A stretch of DNA of 64,000 bases from Climacium dendroides. Taxonomy: Eukaryota > Streptophyta > Bryopsida > Hypnales > Climaciaceae. Below the pieces are notes generated by a model. The model had not been told where the DNA came from and made no database searches. It saw only the letters and a list, made by a program, of their open reading frames with translations. Shown piece by piece: positions 27,301 through 39,892 of the stretch. Position numbers and translations under genes: made by a program. The stretch is from NCBI GenBank assembly GCA_950106755.1, contig OX467083.1:29445029-29509028 (forward strand), written 5' to 3'. How positions within the stretch are numbered: position 1 is the first letter of the stretch; each line of letters opens with the position of its first letter.

Positions 27301-30300
27301 GCAGCGAATGCTTTTTTCATTGTTGACTCTTTCAGCTTCCCTGATGCATCTGAAAAATCATATCGATTCACTCCAGTAAATATCATGAAGACGCCAGGAG
27401 CATATGAGGTAGAATATATTAGTTCGAATGACCATTTGTGCAAATACTTCTGTATTCTTTATAATTGCAGATAATGGTATCCTCCGATACACCAACCTTC
27501 AGCAAGGTGTATATGACCAGACAGACATCACCTAATAACCAGATGTACCTTGCTGATCGACTACAATATTGATGACATGTTCCAAGAGGGCAAAATAAGT
27601 AGCCAATCCTTGCTGCTTGCCAGCAGATGCAGCAACTGGAGCAGTTTCACCTCCTCCAGAATCAAATGTTGTCCTTGCAACCTCATTTAAGAGGACTGCA
27701 GTCTCAATTCTCACGGTCTCAACCACCAGCATAAAGAACCTGCTTTTGCAAACTAGTCTTTCTTAGCAAAAATGTAGAGCGCAAGATATGCCGTAATTAA
27801 AAGCTGGAATGGAAAACCACGAGATGATCTGCTATCCATACCAAATGAGAAAATGACTACGATTTTATTTGGCATAACAAAAGAATTGAATTTTCGGTTG
27901 TGGTTTCCAAGTCTATAATACATACGGAGTACATGAAAAGGCTAAGGAACCAGACTCAAAATACCTGTCTAATGGAACAGGCTTCTGATCTTCTGGAACA
28001 ATCATAGGCCCCAACAGCCAAGATTCTCCAATAATATCTACAATAGCCTCTGTGACTTCCAAAGTCAGCTGCTTCTTTTCTGCCACTGTACAAGTGTAGA
28101 ACTATATGTCAGAGGATTTTAAATCATTGGTAAGATCATGCTATGAAGGCTATTGTATATCCTACATGTCATAGTAAATGTATGTATATCTCTCTTGGTT
28201 GTGAATATTTTGTAATAATGTCATAGTAACATATCCTGAAAGAGAAACGGAGAGGCTAAGGAGATTTAGCATACCCACGCGGTTGTTAAAAATAACTCCA
28301 AGGCCTGAACGAATGTTGGTATGCCAATCTGAACCTAGACTAGCATTCCGTATAGCAAGCCGAATATGCGTCTGCAACGCACTTACATAAAGCGATAAGG
28401 ACAAAATCAGAAGTCAACATGACCCTCAGAACATGTATAAGTGTTACTACAAATAGTGCGATCTCACCCTACTAAAATTTGCCAACAAACAGAATATAGT
28501 CGGATAACAGGCATGTGAAGACGCATGAAAGGCCAAGCACAACAATTACCGAGTAAGTTGATGCCAGAAAATAGTGTAGAAGAGACAAAGCTTCGAACTT
28601 GAAGAAATCCTGCTGAACAGCCAATTGCCTCGCTACAATGGGAACCTGAGAAGAATCCACGAAAATTCTCAGCATTGAAACTAAGAAATACAACAAAGAG
28701 ACTGGCATATCTGGTTTGAAACTCGGATCGTATTTCTAATAGAGCATTCCATATTCGGTGATAATACTGGCAACTAGCCCATACTATCAGACAAACTACA
28801 ACAGATCCAGAAGCACGTGCGTTACCGTAGAAGCCAGTTCTTTAGAACATTCGATGATCTCCTGTACAGCACTCGTGGTAGAAAACATGAATAATATCAA
28901 CCTGACAGCTAGAGGTGTCCAAGTCGCATCTGAACGTACAAAACAACAGAAAATATGATTTTACATTCTAAACGTGAAATAAAGGCAAGTAGGCCACTTG
29001 CTTCAACTGGGCATGTCAAATGTGCACAAATAACATGTAGAATCTGACATAATTATATATACATAGAGAATGAAAAGAAAACCCAGAAAAATTAGCGACT
29101 AAACAGCAAAAGAACCAAGGATGTGAAAGGATAAGATTCCAGGGAACCAAGATGGAACATTGCAACAATCACAGAGAAATCACGAATGTCCATGAGTGAC
29201 AATATCCAAGATGAAGATAGAGTACCTGGTGATGCTTCGCTCAAACGACGCGCAACTGTCGTCAACACTTTCTTCTGCAATAGAGCCTCTCGCCCGTTCT
29301 CTGATGCTGAGCCTATAGCGTGCAAGCTCTCCAGACAGTCTCCAAAGGCCACTTCATCTTCCCTGAGCATAGTGCACACAAAAATTATCAGCACGGAAAC
29401 CGGAAACTTCTGCCGGTAGACCTTCAAGCAAATAAATATTATATTGAAAGAGTTGTAGGAGAAAATGAAAGGACTGTCAAACAAGAAAAGAAGGGCATGG
29501 TAGCACGGAAATAGCACGGAAAACCCTCAGAAACCACTAGTCAAGTCACTTGGACGTTCCGCCCCAGAACAGAACTGTAATTAGACACGTTCAGATTCTA
29601 ATCACTCCTTAGGCCCAGTGTAGGAACGGCTTCCAAACTTCTTTCACTAGAGTCAGCAAATGATCTTCTCCACGATATTCTCCAGAAAAGCGTAGCAAAA
29701 GGTCGAGATGACAAAAAGAGGGAGGTAAATTATACTTGCTTGATAAAGTTTCAACAAGTATGGAAACTTTACTGATGCTCTCATCCATCGCTGCAAGTTC
29801 TGGGAGACGACAAAATGCGGAAATAATAGCAATAGCCAAGTGCAAGTACGCGTGCTGCTGCTCTTTGTCATATTGCCCACCAGTTTCTCCACTGATTCCT
29901 CTGGCTTGCCCTGTCCCTGCATCACACATGAGTAGCAGGTCCATACTCCGTTCAGCATCTGGGAGAGTAGATTAAAATAATCAAAAGCATGAGGAACTCG
30001 CACACAGAAAGACCCGTAAGGAGAAACAATTTGCTGCACAAGCTTACAGTTAGCTTTGACCTTCACATTAAAGTATATTACATAATCTTTCTCAGTTAGC
30101 ACACAAGCAATCAAACGTCACTCATTCACAAAATCTGTCACTCCACAAAGCTGAAATCCAGTCGAAGTACTGTTAATGATCAACAGCGATTGGTCACAAT
30201 CACGATTCGAGTACGCAGCTACGCTTTGGTTGTCACAATGTGAAAGTGTCCGATATCTTGTCGGCGAGAAAGAACCAAAACTAGAAACTCGCATACTTCC

Positions 30301-31409
30301 AACAACCAGGTGGCTACTGAAATAGTTCCATGTAAAAAATGGACCTCAGGCAGATAGTCGTAAATCCTCGATGGTCAACTCAGAGTTCAGTACAAACTTT
30401 CATATTTGGAGGAGACAAGGGCGGGGGACAAAATAAAAATTATAGGCGGAGACAAGCGCATGTACACAGATACTTTTATAGCCGGTAGTAGCAAAAACTT
30501 ACTGGAACAACTTCGAAATAATAAATGATTAGAAATGCATGCAGACTCTGCGAGCTTCTGTCATCGGTGCATGCCTCCTGTAACTATAATCCAAAGACAG
30601 AATAGAAGTCACTACAGATCCGTAATTACCAGGAGAACTCATTGTTTAAACAGGTAGAAGAAATGCATGTGACAACGGAAAGGTTTTACGATACGGCAGC
30701 CTTCACACAGAGTTACATTGAAGGCAATGCTACTAATTCAACAGGCCACAAGCTGCAATCACATTACTAAGAACTACCAGACAAATCGCACCACAGCAGG
30801 ACATACGGGACAGTGCTGCAGCTCAATTGACAGAAAAAATGACAAAAGATCACCTCGAAACCCTAACGATTACATTGATCAAGCTCCCTAACACGAAACC
30901 AACGGAAGGAGGCACCACCCTAAATGATCATCAAGACTGAAAACAGGACACGACTGCAGAAACGAATAACAAAAAGGAGCTTCTCCGAGGGAGAATTATC
31001 TCAAAACGTCTCATGAACAATTTCTGTTGTTCTCACGGCCACACCGACGACAGGCCGCCAGAATACCGCCAATCCCGACAAAACTTCACACAATTGTGAC
31101 CACTGATACCTCCATTTATCGTTAGATCCACGCTCGAAATCAACAAACTCCGCACTCCGCACAATCAATTGCCAAAAAAAACTACTTCGCAAAACGTCGG
31201 CAAAGACCTGAAATGAAAGAGCGAGCCAAAACTAACTCACCAGTGCGGAGCAAGCGATTAAGGAAGGGGAATCCGATAGCATCGAAGACACGGCGCACGG
31301 CTTGCAGGTCGTTGCCTTGGACGATTTTGGTAGCGAGGAGCAGGCCGACGAGACGCTGCTCGTCGTTGGCGCCCTGCAGGAGCTCCAGGCACTCTTCCAT
31401 AGTGCTCAT
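24340..31409 (-). CDS. NCDN: Neurochondrin-family protein
   Basis: Eighteen coding exons, phases closing throughout: 31409-31241, 29958-29736, 29362-29226, 28929-28826, 28645-28550, 28371-28275, 28085-27965, 27739-27549, 27349-27252, 26998-26943, 26804-26715, 26246-26147, 25830-25732, 25496-25421, 25169-25006, 24830-24773, 24662-24578, 24418-24340. Total 2043 nt, 680 aa. The N-terminus (MSTMEECLELLQGANDEQR, then LLLATKIVQG and DAIGFPFLNRLL) is the family signature. SAFCRLPELAAM, KFEALSLLHYFLAS, VETVRIETAVLLNEVA and CDTLLNLLIK follow in the usual order. It is an alpha-helical, ARM-like protein without an obvious membrane segment. In animals the family affects CaMKII and neurite growth; in plants its role is poorly known. 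The exon at 24830 is chosen for phase; an upstream acceptor would break the frame. The acceptor at 25496 could be 3 nt further in. Confidence 0.9.
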
Positions 31410-31473
31410 GGACTCGTAATAATCACGAATAGGTCTCAATGTTTCCAAGTGGCTTTGTCACAGCAAGAGCGAG

Positions 31474-31500
31474 CTGGCTGGCTGGTTGGCTGGCTGGCTG
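31474..31500. repeat. GGCT microsatellite
   Basis: About six GGCT units with one variant (GGTT), in the 5' leader or proximal promoter of the neurochondrin gene. Confidence 0.8.
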
Positions 31501-31506
31501 CGGGAG

Positions 31507-31513
31507 CTTTATA
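31507..31513 (-). promoter_or_regulatory. Candidate TATA box for the neurochondrin gene
   Basis: The minus strand reads AATATAAAGC here, about 100 bp upstream of the ATG at 31409. Position and sequence fit a core promoter. Confidence 0.4.
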
Positions 31514-31759
31514 TTGAAGAGCTTCGTAGACACACCTTCACCAGGGGTTGAGAGAGACGACGTATTCGTATCGTATTCGTACTCGAAACCTTTGTATACG
31601 GTTAGTATTTGTACGGGTCCGGTCCGACGAATATTTCAGGGCTGCTTTCCACATGAGATTTGGGGAGTCGGTCCCCAAGGGTTGTTAAACACTTTAACTC
31701 CCAAGTGCTTGACCAAAATTGTTTTCAAAATTTTACAACTAGTAATTGAAAGTTTATAA

Positions 31760-32930
31760 TAGGTAATTTAATATCCCAAATGTTACCATCAAAGAATTAT
31801 TTATTGTGTACAATATGAGTTTTTATTTTATAAATATAACATCATTTTTCTATTGAAAAGATGAATATTAAAATAGTGAATGATAGATTTAAATAATGTG
31901 ATTAATTTTATAATTGATAATGGTTATCAAACGTTTGATGAAGGCAAACTTTTACTCAAAAGCCATAGCTCTTGGCGATAAACAATCCATAGACTAAAGT
32001 ATGAAGATTTTTCTTCGTATTGTACTTTTTTCTAATTTGTAAATTCGAATTGAAATTCATGAGCCTTCAAATATAAAATTTATTTAATTTGAATGGTATT
32101 TTATAATGTAAGAGAATCACATCATACTTAAATATTGTAAATGATTGTTTTTATTCAAATATTATAAAAGGACCTAACATATCTTAGCATTTAAAATCTC
32201 TAAGATTTTTTATTTAAAAAAAATATTTCATGTTATGTATTATATAATTTATTTTCAAAATTAAACTATTCAAATTTGTCATTTATATAAATTTGTTTGA
32301 TATTATAAATTAAAATTATTAATTGATTTTAGTTAATAGAATTTGCATCAAAAAATGATAACAAATATTTGACCAAAGTGATGTAAGGCATGCATTCAAA
32401 GTTTTCATTTAATATTATTGTATAATATTGTGTGATAATAATAGTAGTAAAATTGAAGTGCAAATTGTATATCAAAATATCAATGAAAAACTCAAATCTT
32501 TTAATGTTAAACTTATAAATAATTATTCTTTATGTGAGCTTGGTTGAATTTCTATTGTGCATGAGTATCACTAAAGGATCAAATTTTGTGTTCACATTTA
32601 TGATGAATTGATGCAATAATTTATCAAAATATAAAGTAACTTTTCAAAATTAGCATGGTGCCTTAAAGCATAAACTACAATTTATTTAACTTGCAATCTT
32701 AAACATGAATGTACAATACACTATCTTTATGACAATGTTGATAAAAATTGCTATGTATTAAAATTCATTTGTAGAAATTTAATAAGAATTAGCTTTTTCT
32801 TATGCAATACTATAAAGAATTAGAAAAGAAAGTTCAAATATAGTTTAGTGTTAGGTTTTGGTTAGCCACTAATCTCAACATTTTTTATTTTAATAGTTAA
32901 GGTTTTAATATTTAAGGAAGAATAATTTTT
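31760..32930. other. Very AT-rich intergenic region
   Basis: No gene or structured repeat recognised. The end just before 33025 is probably promoter and 5' leader of the hydrolase gene. Confidence 0.5.
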
Positions 32931-33024
32931 AGTGTGGAGATTGCAGTGTTTGGTCCTCTAGGACCAACCAAAGTGAATTGCAGTGGCTTGTTGTTCAACT
33001 TTTGGGGTTGTATTGCCAACAAAG

Positions 33025-36000
33025 ATGGGCAAAAATATCATCGAAAAGGACACCCAAGCTTTTTTAGATATGCTTGCAAAAGGAGGTGGACCACCAATTT
33101 ATACCTTAGCACCTAAAGATGCTCGAGCTGTCTTAAGTGGAGCTCAGGCAGGTAACATACAAAAATTGCCAGCAGATATAGAAGATAGGAAGATCCCCTT
33201 TAAACATGAGATACCCATTCGAATTGTGCGACCAAGTGGAAACAAAAACAAGCTCCCAGTGACCATGTATTTCCATGGTGGAGGGTGGGTATTAGGTGAC
33301 AAGGATACCCATGACCGCTTGGTCCATGACATTGTAAATGGAGCCCAATGTGTTGTAGTTTTTGTGACCTTTTCTCCTTCACCTGAAGCACAATATCCCA
33401 TTCCCATTGAAGAAGCCTACACAGCCACAAAGTGGGTGGCTGAAAATGCCAATGAAATCAATGTGGATGCCTCTAAACTTGCGGTTACAGGAGATAGTGT
33501 GGGTGGCAATATGTCCATTGCAGTGACCATCATGTGCAAAGAACGAGGTCAGTGTCGAAATCTCTTCTCAAATATTCTTGTAAATCTAATTGGAATGAAT
33601 TCTCTAAATAATTAGGAAGTCACCTCCAAGGCGCTTGACTTTCATGTGAATGAGTGTATTTATATTATTTGGCATACAAATCTAATTGTCTTTCTAAAGT
33701 TGTAATATACAATGTCCCACCACATTTAATTGCCTTTGAAGTTTTCACTTAATTAGAAGTTGTTTGGAGTATTTTAAAAATAACTTCAATTTCTAAAATA
33801 TTAATTTAGCTTACACTTCATAGACACTTTGATTGTCCAAACAATTAAGTTATCTCCAATCTAATGGGCCATTTACACTAAGTATTTGCAAAGAGAGCTT
33901 GTAGAGATACAAGATTGTTTAAGTTTTAGAGGAACTAAAGATTTTTAAAGAATAGTTAGGTTTAGTGTAATGCAATAATATTAAATTTGATAGGATAATT
34001 TGACCTTCAATACAATTGGAATTCAATAATAGAAAAGATGCTCTTGCGATGCTTCTATGATGCTGCCATGATGGTTCCATTCTTCTACTTTGTCTTATAA
34101 TAGATGTAGATATCTGGTATGGATAATTATTAGTAGGTGAATCTTCACTCACCAACTCTCTAGCTAGCATCAATCTAATACTCTAACAACTAATAAAAGT
34201 CATTCTTCTACCCTGTCTTATTCTACAATGGGTAATTATTAATAGGCGAACCTTCACTCACCAACTCTCTAGCTAGCATCAGTCTAATACTTTGTCAACT
34301 AATAAAAGTCATTCTTCTACCCTGTCTTATTCTACAATGGGTAATTATTAATAGGTGAACCTTCACTCATCAACTCTCTAGATAGCACCAATCTAATACT
34401 TTGACAGCTAATAAAAGTCATTCTTCTACCTTGCTTTATAATAGATGTAGACATCTAGAATGGGTGATGTTAGTAGATGAACCTTTATTTACCAATTCTC
34501 TAGTACACTGTGATTGCTAATAAAATTCATTTTCAACAATAGATGTTGAAATATAGGATGGATAATTATTTGTATATAAGATATATATTGAATCTTGACT
34601 TTTCAACTTTCTAGCATATTAAATGAGTAATAAAAGCCATTTTCAACAATTGATGTAAAAATCTAGGATGACTAATTATTGGTAGGTGGAATATTGAATC
34701 TTCACATATCAACTTTCTAGCACCAATTTGACAACTAATATAAGCCATTTTCAACATTAGATGTAGACATCTAAGATGGGTAATTATTAGTAGGTGAAAT
34801 ATTGAACCTTTACTTACCAACTTTCTAGCACCAATTTGATCGCTAACAAAACCATTTTCAATTAATCTTGGGGGGTGACCACATGCAAACAAGTGGTTTC
34901 TAATAAACTATAATTTTAACTTCAAATTTTGAGCATTGTTTACTAATGACTATAGGATTCTACTCCCAAAATTTCAAACTCAAATAAAATATGGAATGAT
35001 TTCTAGAAGAGGTTAAAAATGCACTAAAATGGCATGTTTTTTAAACTCAAATATTTTTAAAGAACACATTTAGATGACCATTGCATCAGTATTCAACTAA
35101 AAATGAGCTTTCAATAGAGAGTTATTTTTAGGAATTTTTTGTTCATTTTTTAAACAATTTTTTCTTATATAATATAGGAGTGTGAAAGTTATTTTTCAAT
35201 TCTACAATATATTTTTTTACTTCAAAAATTTGTAACTAATTATTATTAACAAATAAAAATATCAATAATTCAAAACATAAACTTTCAAAGTAGGAAAATC
35301 TATTCATATTTTTTAATTTAATTTTATTTAAAATTCAAAAAGTATATAGGGGGTCCAAAGTTTTGTTTGCACATGGTTTTTAATGGACACTCTAAGTGAA
35401 CCTCCCGAGCTATTAATTGTGAAATAAAAGTATTGTCATATACATCTAATTTAAGATTTAGATTCAAACTTAAGCAAAAAATATTTCAATAGTTGTTTGA
35501 TTGCATATATGAGCTAAGATGAAAGCCTTTTTTATTGATTGTGAAATCTTTGTATTATTACATACGTACTAATTAGGTCAATGTACAAATAGATACTCTT
35601 ATTAGGTCATTCTCATGGCTAATAAAAGCTATTTTTATTTGATTTTGAAATAAAGTTGTTGCAACACATGTTCTATATAAAATTTGGCTTTAAACTCACA
35701 CAACTTTATCAATAGTGGTTTGACAACCCATCTATATTTGCAATTCGTTTTTTTTAATTTTGTTTTGTTTTGTTTGTTTGATAAAATGAGATTTAAGAAA
35801 TTGTGAGTCCCTCGTCCATGTGTTTGGGTACCATTGGAAAGCTTTGTGCAAAGAAGAGGGGGCATGAATCTTGTTTTGTGGCATTTAGACCTATTATGTG
35901 AAAGTTATGGAATTTTGGATTATTTTAAAATTTTAAAATTAAATTAAATTATCTTTTATGTTGGAAAAGCCATAACTTTCACATTGCATGTCCAAACTCT

Positions 36001-36993
36001 ACAAATCTAAGCCCTTTTATTCCTTCGAATTTAAAGTTTTCTATTAGTATCAAAAACAAAAACTCATGCCACAACAAACTATGGACATTGTTGTGTAGCA
36101 CTCTAACTCACAGTAGAAAAGATAATCATTTTTGAATTTTTATGAGTTAAAAAAATAGGAAATTATTTTTATTTTATTATATTGCAGCAGCAGCATAGGG
36201 CACCTAGTAAGAGCTAAGATACAAATCCTTTTCATTGGATTGTGAAATCTTCGTGTTGTCACATATGTCCCAATTAGTTCAGCATATAGATAGCTATTCT
36301 TATCTTTAATCCATCTTTTATGCCCAATCCTTGTTTTCAAATTTTCAAATTTTTACTTATATCTTAATACAAATATATCATTTACATTGATTTCATTAAA
36401 CTCATCATTATTATATATATCAATATAAGCAAGCAAAACTTTGAACCAATTACATCAGCTTCAAGCATCATCTTTTGTATAGACATCATAGCATTTAGGA
36501 ATTAAACTTGTTTCTACCGTACTTATATTATAATCTTAACCATGTACAAAAAATGGTTTTTATTATAGGTGGGCCCAAACTTTGTTTTCAATGCTTGTTC
36601 TATCCAGTGACGGATGCGGCATTTGATAATGAGTCATATAAACAATTTCAAAATGGGCCATGGCTCACACTCCTAGCTATGAAATGGTTTTGGGACCAAT
36701 ATGCGCCAAATCATTCTACATGGGGTGAGCCCACAGCTTCTCCACTACGAGCACCAACTGATTTATTCAAAGGAATGCCACCTGCACTCATCATCACCGA
36801 TGAGTTTGATGTGCTTCGTGATGAAGGTGAGCAATTTGCCAAGAAGCTTATGGAGGCAGGTGTAACTGTAACCGTGACTCGATACTTGGGCACCATTCAT
36901 GACTTTGTCATGCTCAATGCACTCTCTCAAACTCCTGCTGCCAAAGCTGCCATTGCTCAAGCTTGTGAATGTCTCAGAAATGCATTCAAATGA
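33025..36993 (+). CDS. Alpha/beta hydrolase (HSL/GID1-type carboxylesterase fold)
   Basis: Two exons, 33025-33547 and 36569-36993, joined in phase (CGA G / GT GGG). Total 948 nt, 315 aa. It should hydrolyse carboxylic esters; the substrate is unknown. HGGGWVLGD at about residue 90 is the oxyanion-hole motif of the hormone-sensitive-lipase branch. GDSVGG holds the nucleophile Ser, TDEFDVLRDEG the acid Asp, and TIHDF the base His. The start ATG at 33025 gives MGKNIIEKDTQAFLDMLAKG. A GTG 42 bp upstream is in frame but not a plant start. The N-terminal GGPPIYTLAPKDARAVLSG block resembles that of bacterial and fungal acetyl esterases/lipases more than plant CXE/GID1 proteins. GID1 itself is unlikely, because that family has His replaced by Val or Ile. 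The 3-kb intron is packed with repeats. Confidence 0.93.
34070..34870. repeat. ~110-120-bp tandem repeat in the hydrolase intron
   Basis: The unit runs ATTCTTCTACCCTGTCTTAT, ATGGGTAATTATTAATAGGTG, CTTCACTCACCAACTCTCTAG, then CTAATAAAAGTC. Units start at about 34081, 34202, 34311 and 34420, then degrade over two or three more copies to 34870. Confidence 0.85.
35510..35610. repeat. Intronic direct repeat, copy 1
   Basis: GAGCTAAGAT...TTGTGAAATCTT...ACATA..T recurs at about 36205-36305 in the same orientation, about 75-80% alike by eye. Confidence 0.6.
35780..36110. repeat. Dispersed repeat pair, related to the insert at 10081-10550
   Basis: Two head-to-head units share a CATAACTTTCAC end (about 35897-35910 and 35969-35982, inverted). 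Each continues through a variable stretch, ATGCCACAA and a GCTTTCC..GGTACC-like segment. The units at 10225-10500 contain the same words in the same order (CATAACTTT, GAATGCCACAAAACCAAG, GAGAGCTTTCCGACGATACC). Confidence 0.55.
36205..36305. repeat. Intronic direct repeat, copy 2
   Basis: Second copy of the repeat at 35510-35610, about 260 bp upstream of the second hydrolase exon. Confidence 0.6.
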
Positions 36994-36999
36994 CAATAA

Positions 37000-39300
37000 G
37001 GTGAAGCATTCAATTTGTATAGTTTTCACTATATCAATCCATTCAAAATTCACGTTACCTATACCAAATGTAATACATATAGTAATGAAAAAACTTTGAA
37101 GTGATATTAATAAATATAATTTTGTTTAAATTTTTTATATTAAATCATCATTGCAAAATGTAATCTTTCAATCTTAATGAAACCTCAAGAATTAGGAATA
37201 TTTGTCTAGCAAGCATTGAGGGTGCTTTTTACTAATGAAAACTATTGAATTTTTTTTAAACTCTTAGATTGATGCTTCTTCTTGAATCTTATTTCATTGT
37301 AGGTGGAATTGCACTATCTACATTGCTAGCATAGAAAACCCACTAGAACCTTTGTGCTCAATAATATTATGAAGAATTCTTGAAGATGAATCCCAAATAC
37401 ATTAGATCATTAAAAATACTCACATTACAAATTCCTTAAAATATTGTAGGGTAGAAATTCATGTATTTAGTATATTTTTGACATGGCAAAAAAGTTTGGG
37501 ACTTCCAATGCCTATTTTAAAATACTATGGTTACAAGTCAAGGAAGAGTCTCTTTGGAAAGTTATTAAACATTTAACTTTGGGAGGTACAAGAGAGGGAT
37601 ATTGAAAATAACAAGAATGAAACAATTCCAACTATGAAAGAATATAAATTGAATTAAGGTAAATTGAAGACTAAATTGACCTATTGATACAATTAAAACT
37701 CCATTCTTATCCCTTTAAATGATTGGTTTGAAGAATTGATAGAAAGTCAAATTAAACATAGAAAAATGTGGATTCTATGAATAAGGTAGTCACCAAAACA
37801 CTCCAATTATTGAACCAATAAATGCATTCTTTAATTCTATAGTTAATAGTGAAGTTAGCCACTAGACCTTTAAGGTTAGGAACATCCTTCTAATGTTAAT
37901 CCTAGAAAGACTTGACCTCCATGACCACCAAAATACTTTAATTATTGGACGAATAGGTACATTATTTAATTCTACACAATCTCATGTAGACCTCATGTGC
38001 ACTACAAGATGGAAAAAGTGTTTTTCCATCAAATTATTTTATTGAAGTCACTTGTGAATAGTATTACAACTTCCCTCGTTATGTTTTTCTACTCTAATTG
38101 GAAACTTTGAAAAATTCATAAATTTCAATACTTAATAGCAATATGAACTTGAGTCTATAACCAATTTTTTTTAATTCTCTAATTTAAAAGTGACAAACTT
38201 GAGCCTATAACCAATTTTTTAAAAATTCTCTAATTTAAAAGTGACAAAATAAATTCGATTTATACCATAGTGTCATACACTATAATGTACACCTACGATA
38301 AAAGATTTAGATTTTTTGAGTATATTTTGAATTCAATATGATTTTTTTTCATTTTTTCCCTTTAAAAATTCACAGTAATTTCAAATTGTCAACCCCCCAA
38401 ATTGATTGTTTTATGACCTATGGTAGACATAAGATTTCATCTCTGTAAAATAAAAATAGAACTTCTCATTCCTATGGATTTACAAATGGCAGCAAACCCA
38501 GTAATGGACTTGAAATCCGTGGTCATGGGTCTGTCCTAAGGTTCCAGAAGAAAATCGCATTCCAGTGTAGTGTGCAAGATATTCTACACAGTAAGTGACG
38601 AGGCCGGATTACAAATATCTCACTTGACAACATGCACAAGCGCTTGCGTAATGTATGCACATATGCATCAAGCTACAGAGTTTACAAAAACCATTTTAAG
38701 ATTTCATCTAATAGTTTACCCGTCGACCATCTACAACTCATCTCTTCATACTAGCTGGAATTCTTTGCCACTGGGAGAAGTATGACTTGGTTAGTGAATC
38801 AAAATCAAGAATTGTAGTAACAGTGGTCTAAAATCTCCCACTTTAATATTGAAAATTCGATTTCATACATTCATATAGTTGTATCTACACTCTGTGCCAA
38901 AAGATCCCACCACAGCTCCATACTAAAATTCCAAAAATCACACTCCTTCATATGTTACAAATGTTTCAGGGGATGCAAAGAGAATACTACACCTTAATTT
39001 CACTATCACTTTTTAACATAACCACCAAGGAAAATATAAGTTTATCATATTTCATTCAATGGAACAAGAGTTTCGCAAGTACCTACTCTCGATCGATTCA
39101 CCGATATCATGATGAACTGTCAAACATAACAATTGCGATCATCCAATTACTGATAAATCCGAGGCCACTAAACAGAAACTGCAAATCACAATTTCCCACC
39201 TTGGGCAATACCAGTAATCACAAAGGATCATGTTGGCACAAGTTCACTTGCCTGACATTTGAACACGATAATCCAGAGAGACCACAGACGCCACCACCAC
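37000..39300. other. AT-rich intergenic region
   Basis: A duplicated ~60-bp string lies at about 38145-38250 (ACTTGAG(T/C)CTATAACCAATTTTTT, repeated after ~50 bp). From 38440 base composition becomes more balanced, which may be the distal 3' flank of the downstream UBC2 copy. No gene is supported. Confidence 0.45.
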
Positions 39301-39892
39301 ACTGACCCAAAATTATCCCCAAGTATAACACCCGTAGCACTACACTCTTATACTCTCTATGACAACCCAGGGATGCAAAGAATAAGTGTAGACGATAAAA
39401 ATTACTTCAGGCAAATACAGACTTATACAGCTCATCTTGACCCAGATTCAAAGTTGCTCACACAAGGAGAATCCAAAAGTGGAGTGAAAAGCCAACGAGT
39501 GCTCATAAAAAGGCATCATCAACAGACTGATCCACATTCGGAAGCTAAGCTTACACAGATGATTGCCAACCACACCCACAACGACAACTAAACATCTCTA
39601 CTCTAACTCCCAGGAAACGGACGATAACCACGGCCAGCCATTATTGTTGAAGCCATACCAGGGATAAGAAATACCGACGCCTAGAAGAGCTCAACAATAC
39701 CCCTTCGATAATTCTCCCAAACAAGGAATAGTAATACTGTGACACGTAGTGGAGTTCAGAAGTCCAAGCTTGCCATGTAGTAACTCGGCTCTATCCAAGC
39801 TCCAAGCTTCGAAATTTCCCAGGTAATTGAAAACTAACTTTGCTCTTCAGGTGGGCAACCCGAAACGAAACGTGCTTCGGAAACACAACAGG

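Noticed and set aside
32950..32967. TTGGTCCTCTAGGACCAA palindrome just upstream of the hydrolase start
   Set aside because: A perfect short hairpin in the leader, but with no spacing or family evidence for an operator or protein site; noted only.
34070..34870. CRISPR-like array
   Set aside because: Units are ~110 bp, degenerate and without unique spacers, and lie in a plant intron; it is a minisatellite.
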